Notes: generated by a model from the letters alone, not told the origin. A stretch of DNA of 37,245 nucleotides from Aureobasidium sp. EXF-3400 (GCA_024195585.1 SWBL01000423.1:1-37245), one strand, 5' to 3'. Positions 1 through 12,014 are shown, counted from the first letter of the stretch. A program made the numbers and translations.

Positions 1-567
1 TCAACGTTGGGGTAGGGGTTCTTGGTCTTGCCGTGCTCGGTAAGAACGCCAGGGGCGATCTTGTAAACCTGCGAGACAAGCTTGAACATGGGGTCCTCGG
101 GGAGCTTGCGCTGGGCGAACTCGCGCTGAGAGACGTAACGGGGGTCAGTCTTTCTCAGGACGGCGTGGCCGTAACCGGGAACAACACGGCCCTGCTTAAG
201 AGTGGACCAGAGGTAGTTCTTGATGGACTCGTCGCTAAGGTCGTTGCCAACCTCAGCCTTCATCTCGGTGAGCCACTTGAGAACCTCCTGGTTGGCAAGA
301 CCGTGGAGGGGACCAGCAAGACCGTTGAGACCAGCGGCGAGCGAGAGGAAAGGAGAGGAGAGAGCGGAACCGACCAAGTGGGTGGTGTGGGCGGAAACGT
401 TACCACCCTCGTGGTCAGTGTGAATGGTGAGGTAGAGTCTCATCAGCTCAACAAAGTCCTGGTTCTCGGCGAAACCGAGCTGGTTGGCCAAGTTCCACGA
501 GTAGTCCTTGTCCTTCTGGGTGGCAGGGACCTTGCCGTCCTTGAAGACGTTGCGGTAGATGCGCGAG

Positions 568-605
<38 letters not shown>

Positions 606-1469
606 CTCGAAAGTGTGCTCCCAGTACTCGGTCTTCTTCATGCCCTTGGCGTAGGCCTTAGCGAAGGCAGACTCGTGCTCAAGAGCAGTGACGGCCAGAG
701 AGAACTGAGCCATGGGGTGGAGGGTGTTGGGGCAGCGGTCGATGAGCTCCTCAACGAACTTGGGGAGGTCGGAGCGGGCAGCCCACTCAGCGGAGAGGTC
801 GCGGACCTGCTGCTCAGAAGGAACCTCGCCGGTAAGGAGGAGCCAGAAGAGACCCTCGGGAAGGGGCTCCTGACCACCGGGAGCCTTGGGAAGAAGCTCC
901 TGGCACTCGGGGATCTGTATTTTGTCTTAGCTTGGATTCATTGATAGACCAATTGGAAAGCTTACGGTCTTGCCACGGAAACGGATACCCTCCTCAGAGT
1001 CGAGGACGGAACCCTGTATATATGGTTAGCAACCGAGACAATTTTTCTACTAGGCGATGAAGAAGATATCATACCTCCCAGACGAGGGACTTGATGCCAC
1101 GGGCACCACCGTAGACCTGGTCGAGGGTGACCTCACCGACAACGGTGTTACCGTGCTCCCTGGAGAACAGTGTGTCAGCGACTGATAGACAGCTGTTGAT
1201 ATTGGCATGAAGTGTGAGACATACTTGCGGAGCTTCTTGATCTTCTCAATCTCGCCAGGGATCTTGGCAGCGAAGGTCTCCTTGAGCGACTAGACGGACG
1301 AGTTAGTACAGTGAAGGGCGCGCAGCAGCCATGTAGCTGTATGGTGGACTCGGCGTACAGTGCTCTTGGAAGAGTAGGCGCGGGTGGCATTGAGGGCAGC
1401 CTGTCTCAAGGTGGAGGGAGCGGCCATAGAGGCGCGCAGGGCAGAGGTACCGACTCTCATGGAGGCCAT
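1..1469 (-). CDS. CIT1: Citrate synthase, mitochondrial (3' end outside window)
   Basis: Condenses acetyl-CoA with oxaloacetate in the mitochondrial matrix, the entry step of the TCA cycle. Five exons are visible: 1469-1359, 1289-1225, 1159-1075, 1013-966 and 914 to the window edge. The introns are 51-69 bp with GT-AG ends, and the first has an ACTAAC branch point. The N-terminus ([14 protein letters not shown], rich in Arg, Ser and Ala, then RAYSSKST) looks like a mitochondrial presequence. Catalytic His307 ([11 protein letters not shown]) and His353 ([10 protein letters not shown]) are present. The codon of the catalytic Asp408 (PYPNVD) is cut at base 1. The spacings of 46 and 55 residues equal those of pig citrate synthase H274/H320/D375. 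About 60 residues should lie beyond the window. The presequence and TCA gene context favour citrate synthase, and I saw nothing pointing to the 2-methylcitrate synthase paralogue, though that would need alignment to exclude. Confidence 0.96.
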
Positions 1470-2513
1470 TATGACGGATGTTGATTGATAAGGGAGAGAT
1501 GATAGAGAGACAGAGAGAAAAGAAGGATGGAAGACGAGCTCCCGAGCTGCACCGCGTCGCCAAGCCCAACGTGCGGCCTGCCCGCTGCTGCTGTAATTGC
1601 AGCCACCCAGACACCAGACATGACCTCCGGCCCAAGGTTGGGGCATTGTTCGGGGCGCATTGCATGTCAAGACGAGGCCCTCGGTTGGTCGAACCGGCTG
1701 CTATCATCCACTTCCTGCCCGTCTGACGATATTCTGGCGTCCTGTACTCGTCTACATGGCTATGTATCAATGTCAATCGCCCGTGTATTCTGTCCCAGCA
1801 GCTCGATACAGCTATCAATTATGACCAAGTGTTTTGACCTCGGCTTCGGTCTGTCTGTTCCATCTGTCCAGTGTGTACCGGTATCCGTAACTTTTGCTCC
1901 CGTCGTTTCTGTGAACCACGATTTTTCCGACTCGCGTCGATCCGAGTCCGACTGTGCACAGGCCACGTTTCAGTCGGCAGCAACACTCGTCCCGTGGCAA
2001 GTGCGACGCTGCCGGATCTTTTCCTCTCGCTGTCCTTCTGCTTTCACTGAAGAGATTCCTTACATCACTGCAACCTCTTCACCACCGTAGCCATCAACAT
2101 CCGGCGCGTTTCGACCATTTCACTTTCCTCTTATTGCTGTCGCTGCGGCTCTTTCTGTGCTCTTGTGACTGGTCGCTCTGTCTGCGTAAGAGAGCTGACC
2201 CGATAGCTGTAGACACGTCAACGTCAAAAAACTTCCGTCTCTCAGTTGAATAGCACTACTCGCTCATCAGCGTGATTTTCACTCTCACTTGGAAGAAATA
2301 GGCAGAAGAAAAGGCTCTGATTGTAGCACTCAGGCCTGATCACTCTACCAACGACCACTGCGTTGGCTTTTCTATTCGCTGGCCGGCAGTCCTCGGTCAT
2401 CTGTCATCAGTCTCTGGTAGCTTTCAGTAGTCCTCGCTCCTGTTCACGCGTAGCGCATCTTCGGACCCTACTTCCTTTTATTGGAAAACAGGTACTGTAT
2501 TAGCACAGTAGAC
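1470..2513. promoter_or_regulatory. Shared upstream region, citrate synthase / Nrd1-like gene
   Basis: A 1,044 bp stretch between two divergent start codons. No convincing gene is visible; the open frames here have no recognisable composition and overlap one another. Just before the right-hand ATG, the sequence from the GT at 2491 to the CAG at about 2507 resembles a donor and acceptor but would make an intron too short to be real. This region must hold both promoters and both 5' UTRs. I could not assign particular factor sites. Confidence 0.5.
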
Positions 2514-4692
2514 ATGGCAAACATGGAGCAGTTAGACGCATTGTTGCAGTCTTTGCAGGCTCTCAAGCCTCCAGGTGCAACCAAAGGAAAGATCACTGCC
2601 ATTACCAAGCTCTGCGGAGACAACGTTCAGGTAATGCTCTCAACTATGCAGCTTCTTTGGACCACCAACTCACAATTTACAGTCTGAATCTGCAATCACG
2701 CAGAAGCTCTATAGGCATCTCAAGAGAACCCCGGGAACTCACAAGCTTGGAGTTCTTTATGTTGTAGATTCGGTGACCCGTCAATGGATTGAAAAGGCTC
2801 GTCAATCATCGCAGGAACTGTCCGGAAGCGCAGCACCTGAAGGCACCTTTGCGTCAGGAGTGCATAGAGTTACTGAACTTCTGCCATCCCTGATCGATGA
2901 TACTATCCAGAATGCACCTCCTGACCACAAGGCAAAAGTGGAGAGTCTGGTGCAGATTTGGGAGCGCGGCAACACATTCCCTGCCTCTACCCTCACAGAG
3001 ATCAAGAAGAAGCTGGCTGAACCGGTGGCTCAAAGTAAGTACTGCATGTGTGCAGTTTTTACAAGTTACTAACCGAACTTCGCAACAGTTGTTGCCTCGA
3101 CTACTCCTCCTGGCAGCCCTCCGCTCAGCATGCTCGTTTCTCTGGGTCTTCGACAAGCTCCACCACCGTTGAGTGCGCCTCAAGCACCTCCCGCCGCCCA
3201 AGCGCAACCCGATGCTTCGAGTATCCTTGCTGCTCTCTCACGCCTTCAACCCATGCCAGCTCCAGCTGCTTCAGCTCCCCCGCCCGCTCCTCCCGTCGTG
3301 CCCGTCCAAGCCTCTGTACCATCTGCACCTGCAGATCTTGCTGCGATCATGGCCGGTGCCACTCGAGGCTACCAAGGACAACCTCTGCAAGCACCACCTG
3401 CATCCTACGGCTATTCTGCACCACCTCCTCAGCAGTCATACGGCCAGGCATATCCGCCACCTACACCAGTAGCAAGTATGCCTCCAGCATACCCGCCGCA
3501 ATATCACACCCCTGCTCCTTACCAACAAGCAGCACCCCAGCCTCCCACTCCTGGCGCTCCCTCGGCTTCTGGTTCATTCTTGCCTGCACACATCCTGAGT
3601 AATCCACAGATATTGCCTAACGTGCTCCAGTTGATTCAAGGCTTGTCTCAAGAAGGAATTCCACAAGAGCAATGGGGAGCTGTCCTCACTGCACTATACC
3701 CACCCCCACAGCAGGCACCGCCTGCACAGGATGCATATCCTCCTCGCTCCAATGACCGCACCCATTACAGAGACAGATCTATGGATCGTGGCGGTCGCGA
3801 TCGAAGCCGCTCACCAGGGCCGGCCCGCAACAACAACCCTGGCCGTCGCGCAAGCCCTGTCTACGGTACTTATGATGCTTCTCTTGCCCAGTCTGCCCAA
3901 GATCAAGCTGCTTCCAACTCTGATCGACGTGGAGGCAGAGGTCGTGGCCGTGGTGGTCGCAACGACTATCGCCAACGTACTCCACCTTCCGCTCGCACAC
4001 CTCAAGCAGACGAGCCTCTTATTCCCCACAACATCAATCCTAAATGGACAGACATGGACAACACCATTCCTCCTGGCCACATCAAGGTCCTCAGCAGAAC
4101 GCTCTTTGTCGGTGGCGCCAATGGCAATGAAGCCGAACTACGTGCCATCTTTGGCCGTTTTGGTCCCGTCCAAACATGTATTGCAAACGAGGACAAGCGC
4201 CATGCTTTTGTGAAGATGTGCAACCGCCAAGATGCCGTCAACGCAAAGGCCGCCATGGAGACGACTAGAGACCCAGACATCCTGGCCAAGGCTCGTCAGA
4301 CCAAATGGGGTGTCGGCTTTGGTCCCCGCGAGTGCTGCGACTACAGCAATGGTATCAGCGTCATCCCAATCGACACCTTGACCGAAGCCGACCACAAATG
4401 GATGCTGACTGCCGAATACGGTGGTACTGGTGGCCGTCCCATTGAAAGTGGTCTCGTCGTGGAAGAACCCGACATTGAAATAGGAGCTGGTGTCTCTTCC
4501 AAGGCTATGAGCCGTCGTGTTGGTCCCGATGGCGGCCACCACCGCGGTGGTCGTCGTGGTGGACGTGGAGGCGGTCGTTTCAACCAGCACGAATCTCACC
4601 ATGCTCCTCGTCCTGAGCCCGTTACCATTGCACCTCCTCCTCCTGTGCCTGGCTTTGGGTTTATGGTTCCCGGCATGCCTCAGTTCCGTTAG
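2514..4692 (+). CDS. NRD1: Nrd1/Seb1-type CID and RRM protein, Pol II termination factor
   Basis: Predicted to read the phosphorylated Pol II C-terminal domain and nascent RNA during termination and 3'-end processing in the nucleus (Nrd1 in budding yeast, Seb1 in fission yeast). Three exons, 2514-2630, 2683-3034 and 3089-4692, give 690 residues; introns are 52 and 54 bp. Residues about 5-155 form the CID (helical, with VLYVVDSVTRQW and VESLVQIWERG). A long Pro/Ala/Gln/Tyr-rich linker follows, then an Arg/Ser-Asp and RGG-like segment. The RRM has RNP2 (LFVGGA, 495-500) and RNP1 (RHAFVKM, 527-533), followed by the conserved Nrd1/Seb1 extension (TKWGVGFGPRECCDY). The tail is Gly/Arg rich. The first in-frame ATG is 2514; ATG 2523 (MEQLDALL) is a possible alternative start. 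Metazoan SCAF4/8 proteins share the architecture, but the RRM extension points to the fungal Nrd1/Seb1 group. Confidence 0.9.
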
Positions 4693-5533
4693 TACGAAGA
4701 ACTCGTCAAAGCAAGATCTGGAGAGAGACGCAGAGTATCGTGGTAAAGTGTCTCAATTCGCGCTGATACCAAAGCATTCCTAGAGAATGTTGGCCAAGGG
4801 TGGATCAAGAACAAGCCGATAAACAGCATTGTACAAAAAGAGAGCATCCATCGTAGTATAAAAAAAGCATTGGTTAATTAGCATTACTTTTCAAGATCAG
4901 ATTCTAGTAGTCTAAGCTATAATTCGTTCCTTCCGCCGTCTCACAACAACATGTCTTCAAGCGCAGAAGAAGCAACTCTAAGTGGGCTCAGTTCCTGTCC
5001 TATGTTATAGCGCAAACCAAGCCGCTCCTTCCCACAAGTGATACTGCATCGTGTGAATTGCTGAAAGCTTTCTGCCTGATTAAAGATGGTTGTTTGCTTA
5101 CACAGCATTGCAAATATAAAATTGAACACCGAAAGTATCATTCGCTAGCCATAAACATCTAGCAACAACGAACAGACAGAGCAGACTAAGAGGCTTTTCC
5201 AGGCAACTCCTCTGCCGAGCGTTGATAACTCAAACCATGGCATCGCTCCCAGTCAACCAGTGAACCACACTACTCAGATGTCAAGACACAGCGAACGGTA
5301 AATAGAGAAAGAATAAAAGCAACATTTCATTATTGACAACCGAACAAGAAAGGGTATCTGCGCTAATCTCATACTGTTCTTTTTTGCTTTGAACAACAGT
5401 TGTTTTTTCCAATCGAAATCCCTCTCCATGATTCTGTCGCATATCTCACACTGTTCATCTTGTGTTTGTTGACATACAGTGGAACAAAGATCTTCGCCGC
5501 CTCATCATTATTAGTCATACCCTCTCCAGATAG

Positions 5534-5610
5534 CAAGAAGAGAAAGAGAAAAAAAGGAGGGCAGGAGAAAAAAAGAATAAAGAAAGGAAGGGAAAAAGAA
5601 GCAAAAGAAG
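5534..5610. repeat. Purine-only tract (low complexity)
   Basis: About 77 bases that are almost all A and G on the plus strand, in irregular GAAAG/GGAAG runs. In the sense of the minus-strand Puf3-like transcript this would be a long pyrimidine tract in its distal 3' UTR, if the transcript reaches that far. Confidence 0.8.
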
Positions 5611-5820
5611 ATCAGAACCAAAACCAAAGTCCTTTTTTGTTCATCAAGGTCAGCACGCGTGTATCCAACACTTTTGTTCGCGTCTCAATCTCTAACTCTG
5701 TTGTGATTCCCACATCAACGCCATCGTGTTTCTGCTGCTTTTTTGTTATCGTCATAATACGCCTGAATCCATGCGTAGAGGTTTGAGTAAAAATAAAAGA
5801 ACGGGTAAATCAACGACACG

Positions 5821-5844
5821 AAGAGAAAAGAAGAGAAAAGAAGA
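5821..5844. repeat. Short tandem repeat, AAGAGAAAAG unit
   Basis: Two exact copies of the 10-mer AAGAGAAAAG (5821-5830, 5831-5840) followed by a partial third. It lies about 60 bp beyond the stop codon of the Puf3-like gene, so it is probably within its 3' UTR. Confidence 0.75.
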
Positions 5845-5902
5845 AACCGAAAGGTAGTAATGTAGAAGGGTAAGAATATCGATCCAAGGCACTCACGAAG
5901 TG

Positions 5903-8728
5903 CTAGGCTTCGAAAACGTTAGGCATCACATGCTCGACAGAGCCTTTGCGGCTGCTACTGGCACCTTCGAGAGTGTCTCCATTGATACTACCGACAGAGC
6001 TGGTCTGAAGACTACGCTGATCAGCAGTCAGAGGTGGTGGCGGAGGCGTCGTATTCTGAGAAATGGTTCGGCTACCAAAGACGGCCTGGTGGGGGAGGAG
6101 GCCCTGGTCACACGGTCTTTGCATGCGCTTTTCAATGGCCGTGACTTGTTTGCCACATCCTGTTCGCTTGGCCTTTGCGAGTTCTGGTTGGAGAATGTCG
6201 ATGAAGTGATCAAAGTCTTGTTGGCTAAGAAGATCCAGGAGCTTTTGGATCACGTAGTTTCCATAGTTGTCTCTGATCAGACCGAGCAACATACTTTCTC
6301 CTTCGCGGTTGTTGTTACGCACAATCACACCAATGACGTCGTGCTTCCATGACTCTTCGGAATGCGTGAGACACTTCTCTACAACATTGCTCGCGAACTT
6401 GTGCTTGCTGTAGCCTTCTAGACCTTTGAGAACAAGCTCAAGAACTCTTTGCCGGTCAGGAGGGAATCCGTACTCGACAACATGTTGTGCGACGTAGTTG
6501 CCGAATGAGTCACCGATTAAGGTGGACATACAGTCGTGTAATTCCGCAAGGATAGCCTTTCGTGTCATTTCCTCACAGTTTTCGAGGCATCTTTGGATGA
6601 CTCGGCATCCATAAGTATGAACACTGAGATGCTGAATCTGACCGGTAAAGGCTTGGAAAACAAAAGAGATGTCGTTCTCGCTGCAGCGCTCAATGGCCTT
6701 TTGAATGACATGGTTACCGTTCTGGTCCTTGACGCATCTCAAAACGTCCTTTTCTAGTTCGCGAACAAGTGATGCTTGTTGGTCGTTAAGTATATGCTCA
6801 AGAGCCTTACAGAATAAGTCAGCAGGGATACACGGAAACAAGTCATGTAACTAACCTTCTGTACAACACGACATCCGTACATTTGCAGCGACAAGTCCAG
6901 AACGCGTCCCTTCATCTTGTTGGCCAAGATCTTCTTCTGGTTTTGATCGCCATGTTCAAAGAACTTTTGAATGACATAGTTTCCGAATACATCAGTCATG
7001 AGTTGAATAGCATTTGGCTGTATCTCTCGGAAAAGACGTTCTTTCTCGTCGCTGTTGGCCGTCTCCAACTTCTGTTGGATGAAGCGCGATCCATGCTGGT
7101 CACCACTAAATTCTACTACATGGTCGAAGATGTCCTAGAAGTTGTTAGTACAACGCTGGTACGAGTATGTTCCTCAAGAGTCTTACCTTGAGCTCGTAAC
7201 GTCTAGTCTTGTGGTTTTGCTTGAAATCTTCCAGAAGAGCACTGCGTAGACTGTGGCCAGAGTCAAGTTCACGGGGACCTCTGGGAGAAGGCATGGACGG
7301 CACACCACTGATTGACATCTGCGCATGCATAGGAGGGTATACAGCAGGGATGTTGTGGATGGCAGAACCATTGGGAAGATGGTACGAGTAGTAGCCACCT
7401 GGTACAGGAGAGTATGGCAAGTTCAGCAGGTAACGAGGGTCTAACTCGTGAGCCGGTTGCTGTTGGAACCTCTGGCTGACGAAAGGAGGGGTGCTGGAAT
7501 TCGCGTTTCTGGGATTGTACATGAGGGAGCGTTCAGGGTATTGTGACATGCGATAGCCAGGGTAATCAAATGGTGTTTGAGCCGCGCTTGAATAAGCATC
7601 AGAGGTGAAGGTAGGAGGCACACGAGATATTTGCTCGACATCGTCGTACTGATCGGCCGAAGAATTGCGGGCATCAGCCTCCAGGTGCCCAGGCTGTTTA
7701 GCAAAGGTAGGCATGGAGAAAGAAGGCCTTGAGAGAGCGAAATTGTGAGATTCATCTTGCAGATTCAACTGCGAGAGCTGGGCCAAGGGAGCGGCTTGAG
7801 CATCGGCGGCGCCAAAGCTACCGCTAGGCCTTGAAGTTGAAGAGAAACTGCTAACGCGGAGAGAGTTTGTGGGAGGCTGAGAGGAGGAGAACTGGTCGGG
7901 CTTGGTGGTACTGGGCCAGGCAGGCTGTATGTCACTGTGTCGCGAAGGCGGCAAACTGTGGTTGCGTGATGAAGGAGCGCTAGGAAGTCCGTGGAAATAG
8001 CCTGTAGCGGAGGGACGTCTTCTTTCATCGACAGGTGAATGGGTTATACTACCGCCATCGAGCCACTCGCCGTAGGCCGAGTCAGTTGGCCTAGAGGTAG
8101 CGGGCTTAGCTGTCCGATCAAACTTGGTGTAGACTGCAGGAGCGTCGGCCGTGTAAGACAAAGGCGAATCGAAAGTGCCACTCAACTGCGTCTTTGGCGC
8201 CATGGAGGTCGTTGAGCTGATGCCGCTGGTCGCGGGTCTGGAAGAAGTAGAGAAAGACATGGAGCCACGAGCAGCTCCGGCGTATGCTTGAGGCAGACCT
8301 GAGTTGCTGTTGCTGCGGTGCTGAGAAAACACGACGTCGTTGGCCTTGGGTGGTGGCCCACTGAGACGGATGGCATCGTCGCGCTTTCCGAAAGAGCCAG
8401 AGCGAAATGTGCTGTACTCGTCGCTAACAGAGGACTCGATAAGCTGGCTCGAGCCGCTCCTACCCTCGATTGTGTCCTTTCCACTAAGCTTCCCGTTGTG
8501 AGTGCCAAAACTGAGGCTATTTCTGGGGCCGGTGGTTGGGAGAGCAGTCGAAGATGAAGAGCTGAAGCTGGTGCTCCAGATGTTGGATGTGCCTTGCCAT
8601 TTGGTCAAGTTGTTGGATGAAGCTGAGGTGGTAGCGCCGTTGCGACCTTCGCTGGTGGGAGGCCTGAATGGTTGTGAAAAGCCAGACATGACGACGGGGC
8701 GGGGCTGCGAGGAGAAGGACGAAGACAT
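5903..8728 (-). CDS. PUF3: Puf3-type Pumilio RNA-binding protein
   Basis: Binds specific 3' UTR elements and controls mRNA decay or translation in the cytoplasm. Three exons, 8728-7187, 7134-6856 and 6805-5903, give 907 residues; introns are 52 bp (TACTAAC branch point) and 50 bp. Residues 1 to about 490 are low complexity, rich in Ser, Pro, Thr and Gln. From about 493 there are eight PUF repeats with RNA-reading motifs SRFIQ (530), NYVIQ (566), CRVVQ (602), NHVIQ (638), CRVIQ (674), NYVAQ (710), SNVVE (746) and NYVIQ (790). The same tripartite code as human PUM1 predicts 5'-UGUAUAUA-3', matching the Puf3 class (UGUANAUA). The C-terminal tail after about 810 is disordered. Yeast Puf3 acts on mRNAs for mitochondrial proteins; whether that holds in this fungus cannot be told from sequence. 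Confidence 0.94.
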
Positions 8729-11700
8729 TATAGACCAGTGTACAGATATAGAGAGGCAGCGATAACGGGTATGTATGACTGGTCGCAGGAGTCAGCAGAT
8801 TGCTACACACGACACACGTGGCCAGGAGCGGAATAAGCCTACTCAGAAAGAAGACTTATGGCACTGTAGATTACGACACGACACCATATACACTTGGATG
8901 GACAGATTCGCGAGCTCGATGGTGGTGATGTGGCCGAGACGAGGCCTGGAAGTCGGTCGTGGTTATGTAACAGCGAGCGTCTGCAAGGCGGACGAGAAAC
9001 CAAGTATGTGCAATTTCAAAAGCAGCTGCGCGGCACTTGGTCGGCGAGGAAAGCACTCTGGACGGGCATCTGCTAAGCACACAGTCCGCGTCGTGGGCCA
9101 AGTTCACTGGTTGTTGCTAAAGGCAAGGGATGAGCTTGATTGAGGAAGGAATGGAGAGAGTTTTCGAGCGATCGAAAGGAGCGAGGGATGGCCGGCCGCC
9201 TTTTGTTCGTATATGGGCGTCTGCCGACCGCGAGAGAGGAGAAAGCGTGCTTGGGTTGCACAGGATCTCTTCTTTTTATCGAGACAGCTATTCCAGCCAG
9301 CAGCCCAAAGCGACTACTGAATTCGGGACATAGACGGAGGAGCCCTGTTTGGCGGCAGGCACGGGAGGGGCCGCAATCGATGGCGCTCTTGCTGCCGCCA
9401 AGCCTAACCTTCTCGTCTGTTCCTGAGCAACTTCCATTTGTGTCGTCAGGACAGCTCTCTCACACGACTATCACCATGCCTCTCTCAACAGCACCACTTC
9501 TCTCTCTGCTTTGTGTAATCGTATCACCTACTCATCAACATATCGTCCAGTAGTCAGCTTCGAGTGAACTTCGTCTTGCAGATCACCCTGCCCAGCAATT
9601 AGCACCTTTCGTCATGCAGCGCTTGAAGCTTCAGACAAAGACCGCCCTGCCTGAGTTCTGCATGCTCCTGTCGATATAGGCCAATCTCCACGCTCTTTGC
9701 ACGTCCGTTTACAAGACAAGCAAACGTGCCATCTCCAACTATGCCTCCGGGTGATTTATTAACTACAAGCTGGAAGCCACCGTTACAGATATGGATCCCT
9801 GCAGGCAGCGAGCCTATCTGCGTCCCCGCCGCAACTTTCCGTATCCGGGTTCATCTTCGTCTTTTCTATCTGAAGAGATCATCTCTACATATTCTCGTGT
9901 CAACCCTTTCAGAAGACCAAGCAAAATCCTACGCAGCAGACACATACATAGTACTGAATCAACATTGATCGCGATGCGCCGACAGTTGGGGCTCGAAGAG
10001 CCTTATCTCACATCGTGCTCACTGATCCATCCAACCAATTCGTTTGTGCAACTCTGATGTACCTGGAATCTCAGTACGAGAGCACGAGTGGTGACAAATG
10101 TATCATTCTTGGGCAATACCTATCAAAAACGAGCCACTGCACCAGTCTACAATGGGGGCAGTATCGTGATACGTGACTTTAACCACTCATTGCACGATTC
10201 ACCAACAGAATGAGAGACTTCAAGTATAACACACGTCTTTCTCGAGCTACTTGCCTGTAATAGGCCAAGTTCCTTTCGAAGGATACCAATCAACATTGAG
10301 TCCTTCAGGTTACCTCGTGGGTTTCCTCGGTCAAGGTGCGATCGCACTACCATGTGGAAGCTCCTTGCGGATAGCAATAATCAAAGTCGGGTGCGTGAAT
10401 AAAAGGAAAGCCTCAGCGCATGCACCACACATGAAGCTGCAGCATGGTGCGGCCAGGGGTGCATGGCTCAAGCTGACCCAGCAGCGCAGCAAATGCTTTG
10501 CTTGTTTTGAGCACATGTTCTCGACACTCCTGTGCCATGTAAACAACATCTCCTATTTTCAGACCGTTCATGGAAACAGTGGATGACCCCTTCTTCCCGT
10601 GGGTTTCTCGCACTGATTATTATCATCGCCCAACTCACCGTTCGAGCTTTTCTGTTCAAACAGACGGAGTTGTCGGGGCAATGTGTGCGAGATTGGACGG
10701 GACAGTGTTATGGCTGTGCAAGACCCTCACAGTGTTGCGGATTGAACGGCCGGAGCTTAAAGGCAACCGAGGGCTAAGACCGCTTGGTGGAAAAGCCATG
10801 TTAGATGTCCATCAAACTTTCCAAAATGAGGCAGGACATAGCGACTCGCAAGGCCAAACACCTCTGAGAGGCCTATGAGGTTGAGCTCATGGCTGCGCAC
10901 AGGGACGGATTGGCAGGTCAGACAGACGCGACACATTTCTCTGCCCCTGTCGTGGCTTTCATCAAGGAATCCTGTGTGCGTGTGTGCCGAGATGGAAGGC
11001 CTTGTTATGTGGTAATTATGCACTCCACTCATAAATTGACGCCAGAAGTGCACATCATACACCAGCGTCGGCTAGAGCCTTGGGAGAGTTGGTTCCTGTT
11101 GATCTTGCACATCATGAGCAATCTAAATCCGGTTTGGCTCCTCCCACCCACCCAGACTTACGGAGCTTGAGTAACAGAGTCTTTCGACTCCTGTCAAGAT
11201 AACAGCCCACCCAAGGCGGACTGGCTTGCCAGATAGAGGCTCCATTCCGGATAGGCAGTTGTATCTATTGGAGTCTGGTCCCCATGATAATTAGAGAAGC
11301 AGTTTCATCGTCGGAAGAAGAAGACCAAGGCACCTAGTCTGCTGTAATTAGCATGACGAAGGCTGCTTGAAAAGTGGAGCATGGCTGCTTGACAGTTGAT
11401 CGGCCGTTGGAATCTTCCAACGGCGCTAATTGCTGGAGGCAATCTTACTCGTCGTGGAGAGACATCAACAAAAGATGGAGCGCGCGCCCTCTCAGTTGTT
11501 TGAGAGCTTTTTGATCGTTCGTTTCGACTTCTTTGCCCCTACAGCTTGTTTCGCGCCCCCGGCTTCACTCTTTTAGCCGTCGTTCTGCAGTCCATTCGTT
11601 CACAGATAAAACAAGTCGAGAAATCGATTGCGTATTCGAGGTATGCACTCCGTAGCGGCCCCGCGTTCCTCTCCGTTGAACTCCAACCACCCAACCATCC

Positions 11701-12014
11701 CTACAAGGTGTCGACGCGATGCCTGTCGACATGTCGCGCTTTGCAGAATGCACTACGGTCTACCCAATCGACCAGCCCCAGACATTCAACACCCGCACAA
11801 AGCCGCACACGACTGGCATGCTGACCTTGTCCCGCCCCAGGTTCTTGAAAACTTTAACCACATTGACGTAACGGCACCAATCAAAAGGCAAACGACCCTC
11901 GTACCTGGACGTTATACAACAGCAAATCCTTAAGACCTCCCTGCCTTGGGCTTTCCAATCTCGATAACATACATTCGCTCAACTCCGACTCTCGTTTTTC
12001 TTTCGACAACAACC
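8729..12014. other. Long stretch without a convincing gene
   Basis: 3.3 kb between the divergent Puf3-like and small membrane-protein genes. Open frames on both strands are short (up to 137 codons), overlap each other and show no family features. I see no tRNA, snRNA or transposon coding sequence. Local structure includes GTATC-GT-GATAC near 10155, a perfect 22 bp palindrome at 11403-11424 and the hairpin CTCTCA-GTTGTT-TGAGAG at 11489-11506, which is followed by a short T run. The ends must carry two promoters and 5' UTRs. A long noncoding transcript in the middle is possible but unsupported. Confidence 0.5.
11403..11424. repeat. Perfect 22 bp palindrome
   Basis: GCCGTTGGAA, a TC spacer, then TTCCAACGGC, exact over both 10 bp arms. 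It lies about 590 bp before the start codon of the small membrane-protein gene. It contains CCG and CGG everted triplets, the half-sites used by fungal Zn2Cys6 factors, and a GAAnnTTC core. Which factor binds, if any, is unknown. Confidence 0.85.

Larger units (their letters stand above)
4693..5902. other. Convergent 3' region, no gene seen
   Basis: 1,210 bp between the stop codons of two convergent genes. It is AT-rich and holds a purine tract at about 5534-5610 and a 10 bp tandem repeat at 5821-5844. The open frame at 5400-5786 is made largely by the purine tract (Lys/Glu/Gly runs) and I do not accept it as a gene. The region should contain both 3' UTRs and polyadenylation signals. Confidence 0.5.

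Noticed and set aside
33..944. Long plus-strand open frame of 303 codons
   Set aside because: It is the antisense of citrate synthase exon 5; the minus strand encodes a clear catalytic protein with correctly spaced active-site residues.
3048..3602. 184-codon plus-strand open frame rich in Ser, Cys and Thr
   Set aside because: A shifted-frame shadow of the Pro/Ala/Gln-rich linker of the Nrd1-like protein.
5400..5786. 128-codon open frame in the convergent 3' region
   Set aside because: Much of it is a Lys/Glu-rich translation of the purine tract, and it lies where 3' UTRs are expected.
9140..9553. Open frame of 137 codons in the long gene-free interval
   Set aside because: Mixed composition with no domain, overlapping frames on the other strand, and no supporting splice pattern.
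10570..10878. Open frame of 102 codons
   Set aside because: No family features; overlapped by equally long frames on both strands.
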